DNA from: Pseudomonas sp. 14P_8.1_Bac3
GTDB lineage: Bacteria; Pseudomonadota; Gammaproteobacteria; Pseudomonadales; Pseudomonadaceae
Length of the DNA stretch: 64,000 bases
NCBI RefSeq assembly: GCF_025466085.1
Contig: NZ_JANLOD010000050.1
Coordinates: 25,085-89,084, forward strand
Reading direction: 5' to 3'
Shown here: piece after piece, positions 59,637 through 64,000 of the stretch
How positions within the stretch are numbered: the first letter of the stretch is position 1
Layout of the letters: the number at the start of each line of letters is the position of its first letter
Notes under the pieces: generated by a model
Database searches by the model: none
What the model was told of the DNA's origin: nothing
What the model saw: the letters and a program-made list of their open reading frames with translations, nothing else
Position numbers and translations under genes: made by a program

Positions 59637-60914
59637 GTGGACGATTACCAGCAGACGATACGCATTTTGTCCGATCGCATTGTGCTGGCGCAGACGCCGA
59701 TTCGCGTTCTGGATGCAGTGAAATGGGACGAGAACATCCGCAAGGGTTTCCTCAAGGCCAAGGGCAAGGAAATGCCGGCGGTGGACCGCGACTACTACCT
59801 CAACCGGCCGCTGTCCTTCGATTCCAGCAAAGTGAAACTGGAATTCCAGAACATCGAGCGTGACATCACCCGTCAGCTCGGCCAGTTCAACCCGGTCGGC
59901 CAGATCATGCGGCGCATGTGCAAGGAATACCGGATGGTGGTGCGCATGCTCGAAGCGCGCGGTACCGAAGATTTCGGGCTGATTTCCCAGGAGTTGTACG
60001 GCGCGGCGTCCGATGCGTTTCACGCCGGTGACCCGACCCTGTCCGACCTCGGCCTGATGCTCTCCGATTACCTCAACAACATCGACGGCCGCGGCGACCT
60101 GAAGGACGAGCCGAAAATCCTCACCGCCAAGGACGCCGTGAATCTGCTGCAAACCCGCTTGAGCAAGGTATTTGGCGAGGCCGAGGAAACCATTCGGGTA
60201 TTCGAGTCCGACGGCATCGTCGCCGACGCGGCGGCGGGCGCCGACTACATCAAGATCCGCACCGACGCGATGTTCAACGAGCGCGACGTGCGCGCCCTGG
60301 AAGTTCACGAAGGGCTGGTGCACGTAGGCACCACGCTCAACGGGCTGAACCAGCCGATCTGCACGTTCCTGTCCAAAGGCCCACCGTCCTCGACGGTGAC
60401 CCAGGAAGGCCTGGCGATCCTCATGGAAATCATCACGTTCGCCTCCTACCCGAGCCGCCTGCGCAAGCTGACCAACCGCACCCGGGCCATTCACATGGTG
60501 GAGGAGGGCGCGGACTTCCTGCAGGTCTTTGAGTTCTTCCGCGAGCAGGGCTTCGAGATGGCGGAAAGCTACGGCAACGCCAGTCGTGTTTTCCGTGGCT
60601 CGGTGCCGAACGGTCTGCCATTTACCAAAGACTTGTCCTACCTCAAGGGCTTCATCATGGTTTACAACTACATTCAGTTGGCCGTTCGTAAAGGCAAGCT
60701 TGAGCAAGTGCCGCTGCTGTTTTGTGGCAAGACCACACTGGAAGACATGCGGACCTTGCGGCAGTTGGTCGATGAAGGTCTGGTGGTGCCGCCGAAGTAT
60801 TTGCCGGAACAGTTCCGCGACATGAACGCGTTGTCGGCGTGGATGTGCTTCTCCAACTTCCTCAACCACTTGAGCCTGGACCGGATCGAGGCGGATTACT
60901 CCAACATTCTGTGA
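59637..60914 (+). CDS. DUF1704/MATCAP-like protein with QEGLA motif, putative metallopeptidase
   Basis: The 425-residue protein belongs to the family once named 'flavohemoglobin expression-modulating QEGLA motif protein'. It contains His224-Glu225-Gly-Leu-Val-His229, an HExxxH zinc site, and Glu257 in TQEGLA about 30 residues later. These match the active-site layout of human MATCAP, a tubulin tyrosine carboxypeptidase of the same family. No signal peptide is present, so it acts in the cytosol. The GTG start at 59637 has GGAG eight bases upstream. Bacterial substrates are unknown; peptidase activity here is inferred from the intact residues. Confidence 0.85.
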   Translation: MDDYQQTIRILSDRIVLAQTPIRVLDAVKWDENIRKGFLKAKGKEMPAVDRDYYLNRPLSFDSSKVKLEFQNIERDITRQLGQFNPVGQIMRRMCKEYRMVVRMLEARGTEDFGLISQELYGAASDAFHAGDPTLSDLGLMLSDYLNNIDGRGDLKDEPKILTAKDAVNLLQTRLSKVFGEAEETIRVFESDGIVADAAAGADYIKIRTDAMFNERDVRALEVHEGLVHVGTTLNGLNQPICTFLSKGPPSSTVTQEGLAILMEIITFASYPSRLRKLTNRTRAIHMVEEGADFLQVFEFFREQGFEMAESYGNASRVFRGSVPNGLPFTKDLSYLKGFIMVYNYIQLAVRKGKLEQVPLLFCGKTTLEDMRTLRQLVDEGLVVPPKYLPEQFRDMNALSAWMCFSNFLNHLSLDRIEADYSNIL

Positions 60915-60928
60915 GTCACTCATTACCT

Positions 60929-61016
60929 GTGGGAGCGAGCCTGCTCGCGATAGCGGTATAACATTTGATATTAATGTTGCCTGACACGCCGCCATCGCGA
61001 GCAGGCTCGCTCCCAC
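60929..61016. repeat. REP pair, GCGAGC class
   Basis: GTGGGAGCGAGCCTGCTCGC and GCGAGCAGGCTCGCTCCCAC enclose about 45 bases, after the DUF1704 gene. Confidence 0.9.
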
Positions 61017-61059
61017 AGTTTTTTGTGCTCCTGCCCTATTTCCTGCGAGGTTCCAACGG

Positions 61060-61974
61060 ATGAGAATCCTCGGCATCATCTGCCTTCTTCTGACCCTGAA
61101 CGGTTGCAGCTCGCTGCTGTTCTACCCCGAGCCCGGGCAGATATTCACCCCGGAAAAAGCCAAGCTCGACTACCGGGTCGTCACCCTCACCACGGCCGAT
61201 GGCCTCAAGCTCAACGGCTGGTGGCTGCCGGCGAAAAAAGGCGTCGAGGTCAAAGGCACGGTGCTGCACCTGCACGGCAACGGCGGTAACCTGCCGATGC
61301 ATCTCGGTGGGAGCTGGTGGTTGCCGGAAGAGGGCTATCAGGTCCTGCTGATCGATTACCGCGGTTACGGTTTGTCCGAGGGCGAGCCGAGCTTGCCGGC
61401 GATTTATCAGGACATCGACGCCGCGTTCAAGTGGCTCGACGAGGCGCCGGAGGTCAAAGGCAAGCCGTTGATCCTGCTTGGGCAAAGCCTGGGCGGCTCG
61501 ATGGCCGTGCATTACCTGATGCAACACCCGGAACGCCAGAAGCAGCTCAAGGCCTTTGTTCTCGATGGCGTGCCCGCGAGTTACCGCAGCATCGGCCAGT
61601 TCGCCCTGAGCAATTCCTGGCTGACCTGGGCGTTCCAGGTGCCGCTGTCGTGGCTGGTGCCGGACGGTGACAGCGCGATCAACTCCATGGCGCAGCTCAA
61701 CGGCGTGCCGAAACTGATCTACCACAGCATCGACGACCCGATCGTGCCCCTTTCCAACGGCATCCGCTTGTATCAAGCTGCGCCGCCGCCGCGGGTGCTG
61801 CAACTGACCCGTGGTGGGCACGTGCAGACCTTCGCCGATCCGGTGTGGCGCAAAGTCATGCTGCGCTACCTCGACGACCCGCAGCACTTCAACGGTCTGC
61901 GCCGCCTGGGGGAGATCCCCAATTATCCGGCACCCCCGAATTCAGAAGATGAACCACCAGAGAGTCCGCAATGA
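61060..61974 (+). CDS. Alpha/beta hydrolase lipoprotein
   Basis: The 304-residue protein has a lipoprotein signal (LTLNGC) and an alpha/beta-hydrolase fold. HLHGNGG forms the oxyanion region, the nucleophile is Ser in GQSLGG at about residue 147, Asp is in SIDDPIVP and His is in RGGHVQTF. The family (YfhR/BEM46-like) includes esterases and peptidases with unproven substrates. The stop codon overlaps the next gene start by four bases. Confidence 0.88.
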   Translation: MRILGIICLLLTLNGCSSLLFYPEPGQIFTPEKAKLDYRVVTLTTADGLKLNGWWLPAKKGVEVKGTVLHLHGNGGNLPMHLGGSWWLPEEGYQVLLIDYRGYGLSEGEPSLPAIYQDIDAAFKWLDEAPEVKGKPLILLGQSLGGSMAVHYLMQHPERQKQLKAFVLDGVPASYRSIGQFALSNSWLTWAFQVPLSWLVPDGDSAINSMAQLNGVPKLIYHSIDDPIVPLSNGIRLYQAAPPPRVLQLTRGGHVQTFADPVWRKVMLRYLDDPQHFNGLRRLGEIPNYPAPPNSEDEPPESPQ

Positions 61975-62300
61975 GTGAAGAACGCAACGCCATCCCGCTG
62001 ATCATCACCGGTATCTGCAGCATCCTCGGCACCGTCGGCGCCCTGTGGTACTACGGTTACCTGCACTTCGCCAAACCCGAAGATGCGCTGCTGCTCAGCG
62101 ACTTCACCATGCTCAAGACCGTGCCGGGCGAAGACTACAAAGTCTCCCTGGAACCTGCCGCGCAAGTGGCCCAGTGCATCGATGGCGTGCTGGTGATGTT
62201 CGACACCGAACAGAAAGGCTTGACCGGCGTATTGGTCAACAACAAGAAACAGGCCGTGCGTTGCATGGGCCAGGAAACCCCGCAGAAGCTCGAGCAGTAA
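61971..62300 (+). CDS. Small single-pass membrane protein
   Basis: The 109-residue protein has one N-terminal transmembrane helix (IPLIITGICSILGTVGALWYY at about 8-28), then a soluble domain with two cysteines at about 64 and 98. It overlaps the hydrolase gene by four bases (ATGA), so they are translated together. The family is not recognised; the pairing suggests an accessory role for the hydrolase, which is inference. Confidence 0.7.
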   Translation: MSEERNAIPLIITGICSILGTVGALWYYGYLHFAKPEDALLLSDFTMLKTVPGEDYKVSLEPAAQVAQCIDGVLVMFDTEQKGLTGVLVNNKKQAVRCMGQETPQKLEQ

Positions 62301-62310
62301 CCCGATCTCT

Positions 62311-62396
62311 GTGGGCGCTGGCCGCGCGCGAAAGCGGTTTTCCAGTCACATTGTTGTCGACTGAGACACTGCTTTCGCGAGCGAGCCCGCTCTCAC
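62311..62396. repeat. REP pair, degenerate
   Basis: GTGGGCGCTGGCCGCGCGCGA on the left and TCGCGAGCGAGCCCGCTCTCAC on the right. Both halves deviate from the usual core, so this is an old or damaged pair. Confidence 0.75.
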
Positions 62397-62421
62397 AGGA
62401 AGCAGTGATCGCCAGATGTAG

Positions 62422-62457
62422 AAAACCCCGCCTGATCAACTCAGGCGGGGCTTTTTG
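62422..62457. terminator. Bidirectional terminator
   Basis: CCCCGCCTGA and TCAGGCGGGG form a perfect 10-bp stem with a 5-nt loop, flanked by AAAA and TTTTT. It can serve both the plus-strand gene before it and the minus-strand OmpA-type gene. Confidence 0.92.
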
Positions 62458-62472
62458 GTTACTGCATGCCGC

Positions 62473-63261
62473 TTAGTTCGAGCTGACCGCCGAACGTGGC
62501 ATCACCGGCTGGTTGTCGTTGGAGATAGTCACTTCCACCCGACGGTTCATTGCACGGCCCGAGGCGCTGCCGTTCTCCGCTACCGGATATTCCTTGCCAT
62601 AACCCTGGACCACGATGCGTGCTGGATCGACACCCATCTTCACCAGCGCGGTGCGCACGGCACCGGCACGACGCTCGGACAGCGACTGGTTGTGCGAAGC
62701 CGTACCGGTGCTGTCGGTATAGCCTTCGACGATCACTTTACGGTCCGGGTTTTCCTGAAGGAACTGCGCCAGTTTGTTGATGTTGACCAGGCCGCTGGAT
62801 TTCAGATCGGCGCGGTCGGTGGCGAACAGCACATCACCAAAGGTCACCAGCGTGCCGCGATCGGTCTGCTTGGCGTTCAGGCTGTCCTGCAGCTGCTTGA
62901 TCTGTGCATCGCGAGCATCCAGACGAGCCTGGGCGCGTTGTGCGGCGGCATTCTTCAGATTGGCTTCAGCGGTGCGCAGGGCGATGGTTTGCTTCGCCAC
63001 TTCGACACGCTGGTTGGTCAGGTAGGCCAGTTGGTCGACCTCGTTTTTGTCTTTCTTGTCCAGATAAGCCTTGTCGGCCTTGTCCAGGTAATCGCTGGCG
63101 TCTTTGGTTTCCAGCGCCGCGACTTTGCTTGCCTGCGGGTTGGCCTGCAGGCCGCTGTAGTTGGTACGGGCCTGTTCCAGGTTCTGGTTAGGCGGCGTCG
63201 AGCAGGCAGCCAGTGCAACACTTGCAGCCAGCAGGGCAGGGATCATCAATTGTTTGCGCAT
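62473..63261 (-). CDS. OmpA-domain lipoprotein with DUF4398-like region
   Basis: The 262-residue protein has a lipoprotein signal (lipobox LAAC), a long helical region at about 25-135 related to DUF4398 (EQARTNYSGLQANPQASKVAALE), and a C-terminal OmpA peptidoglycan-binding domain at about 140-250 with LFATDRADLKSSG, EGYTDSTGTASHN and AMNRRVEV. It tethers the outer membrane to the cell wall. The neighbour at 63310 also has a DUF4398-like coiled region and lies 48 bp upstream in the same direction. Confidence 0.92.
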   Translation of the reverse strand: MRKQLMIPALLAASVALAACSTPPNQNLEQARTNYSGLQANPQASKVAALETKDASDYLDKADKAYLDKKDKNEVDQLAYLTNQRVEVAKQTIALRTAEANLKNAAAQRAQARLDARDAQIKQLQDSLNAKQTDRGTLVTFGDVLFATDRADLKSSGLVNINKLAQFLQENPDRKVIVEGYTDSTGTASHNQSLSERRAGAVRTALVKMGVDPARIVVQGYGKEYPVAENGSASGRAMNRRVEVTISNDNQPVMPRSAVSSN

Positions 63262-63309
63262 GTTGGTTTCGTCCTTTTAAGTCGAGTAAGAAGTACGTCG
63301 TGGCGGCGC

Positions 63310-63723
63310 TTATTGCACAGTGCGCTGGCTTTCCTGACGCAGTTCCTGAACCCCTTTCTGAGAGTCCTTCACCGCTTGTTCAGCTTTGACGGCCTGGGCT
63401 TTACGTTCGGCTACACGAGCGTCCCACTCGGCCTGTTCGGCCAGTACTCTGGCTTCTTCATATTTCTTGTCGTGCATGGCGATTTCAGCTTGTTTGAGTT
63501 TGTCCTGGGCGGACTTCATCTCAACCGCGGCGAACTCGGTGCCGCCAGCGCTGACGGCGCTGTTCACGGCCGATTGGGTCACGGCGTACTGTTCGGTCGG
63601 CGGGTTACCGGCGCAACCGGCCAGAACGAAGCTGCTGCCGATGGCCAGGGCGGCCAGTTTCAGACCGCGCAGGTGATTGGACGGGAACTTGGAAGTGCTG
63701 ATCTTCATGGTCTTCAACTCCAT
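63310..63723 (-). CDS. DUF4398 lipoprotein
   Basis: The 137-residue protein has a signal peptide with lipobox LAGC and a helical mature part rich in A, E, K and Q (LKQAEIAMHDKKYEEARVL), typical of DUF4398. The ATG at 63723 has CAGGAG eight bases upstream; an ATG at 63708 is an alternative. It likely forms an operon with the OmpA-type gene downstream and a periplasmic complex with it. That is inference from the shared domain and spacing. Confidence 0.85.
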   Translation of the reverse strand: MELKTMKISTSKFPSNHLRGLKLAALAIGSSFVLAGCAGNPPTEQYAVTQSAVNSAVSAGGTEFAAVEMKSAQDKLKQAEIAMHDKKYEEARVLAEQAEWDARVAERKAQAVKAEQAVKDSQKGVQELRQESQRTVQ

Positions 63724-64000
63724 TGGAATAACTCCTGAAAAACTAAAAATCCATCCTGGGCAAGGAGCCGCAAACCTTACTCTTTGACACGTTTTGAAAC
63801 GGCCGTCCCAGGCGTGGTTACTGGTTACGACCCGAAGCATTTTTTAAAAGTTCAGAGAAGATGGCCAATCGCCCGAAAAAAATTGACTGAATGGACAAGG
63901 CTCTAGATCGGGAACTTTGGCGGTGTGGAGCGGTATTCCTGGGCTATTGTCGGGTCAGGAATACGCATTTTTTGAGGGTGGGCGATGGCCAATGTGGGAG
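63724..64000. other. End of window, no gene supported
   Basis: The region upstream of the lipoprotein gene is moderately AT-rich and should hold its promoter. At 63985 an ATG follows GAGGGTGGGC, and GTGGGAG at 63994-64000 looks like the start of another REP element. Whether a gene begins here cannot be decided. Confidence 0.4.

Overview
The window looks like chromosome from a fluorescent Pseudomonas (P. fluorescens group). The evidence is the gene content (guaBA, cumA-tadA, gcd/oprB, a complete wsp operon, a second Lon), high GC, and about twenty copies of the short palindromic REP element typical of these genomes (cores like GGGAGCGAGCCTGCTCGCGA). No rRNA, tRNA, CRISPR array, prophage or IS transposase was seen.

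Layout. 1-1250: tail of a TSUP transporter and a zinc-ribbon protein. 1311-4597: guaB and guaA with a near-consensus promoter and an intrinsic terminator. 4619-12192: two large paralogous toxin-like genes on the minus strand, inserted between guaA and cumA. 12409-16106: cumA-tadA, then the tRNA-modification pair cmoA-cmoB. 16346-20801: an Ig-like protein, an I42 inhibitor lipoprotein with a YhhN protein, and a Lon-type protease behind a sigma-32-like promoter. 20979-24952: gcd and oprB (periplasmic glucose oxidation and uptake). 25356-27751: VF530 protein, Pr6Pr membrane protein, and a PadR regulator-ferric reductase operon with a perfect palindrome. 27845-35378: a large class A-like penicillin-binding protein, an amino-acid permease with regulatory signals, opgD and a small ORF. 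35547-45572: a putrescine/gamma-aminobutyraldehyde region: APC permease, aldehyde dehydrogenase, a ydcSTUV-like ABC transporter, a second aldehyde dehydrogenase and a LysR regulator. 45759-55165: a DUF533 protein and wspABCDEFR. 55366-58111: prfB with its programmed +1 frameshift, and lysS. 58170-63723: TetR regulator, lipoproteins, a MATCAP-like (DUF1704) putative metallopeptidase, a hydrolase and two DUF4398-type lipoproteins, one with an OmpA domain.

How genes work together. GcdA-type glucose oxidation and OprB share carbohydrate entry. YdcSTUV would import a polyamine-like substrate while the flanking aldehyde dehydrogenases oxidise gamma-aminobutyraldehyde-type products. The Wsp proteins link surface sensing to c-di-GMP synthesis by WspR.

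Most interesting: the toxin pair at 4619-12192. Three copies of a TIKI/EreA/ChaN/PMT-C2-like domain can be seen, but only one copy keeps both GxxH motifs (GESH and GNSH). The copy next to it in the same protein, and the single copy in the neighbouring protein, have lost them. This suggests one active enzyme accompanied by pseudoenzyme copies. Other leads: the HExxxH...QEGLA putative metallopeptidase, a Shine-Dalgarno-sequestering hairpin at 17001-17019, an NtrC-type site beside a terminator-like hairpin at 31254-31342, and the 18-bp perfect palindrome before the PadR gene.
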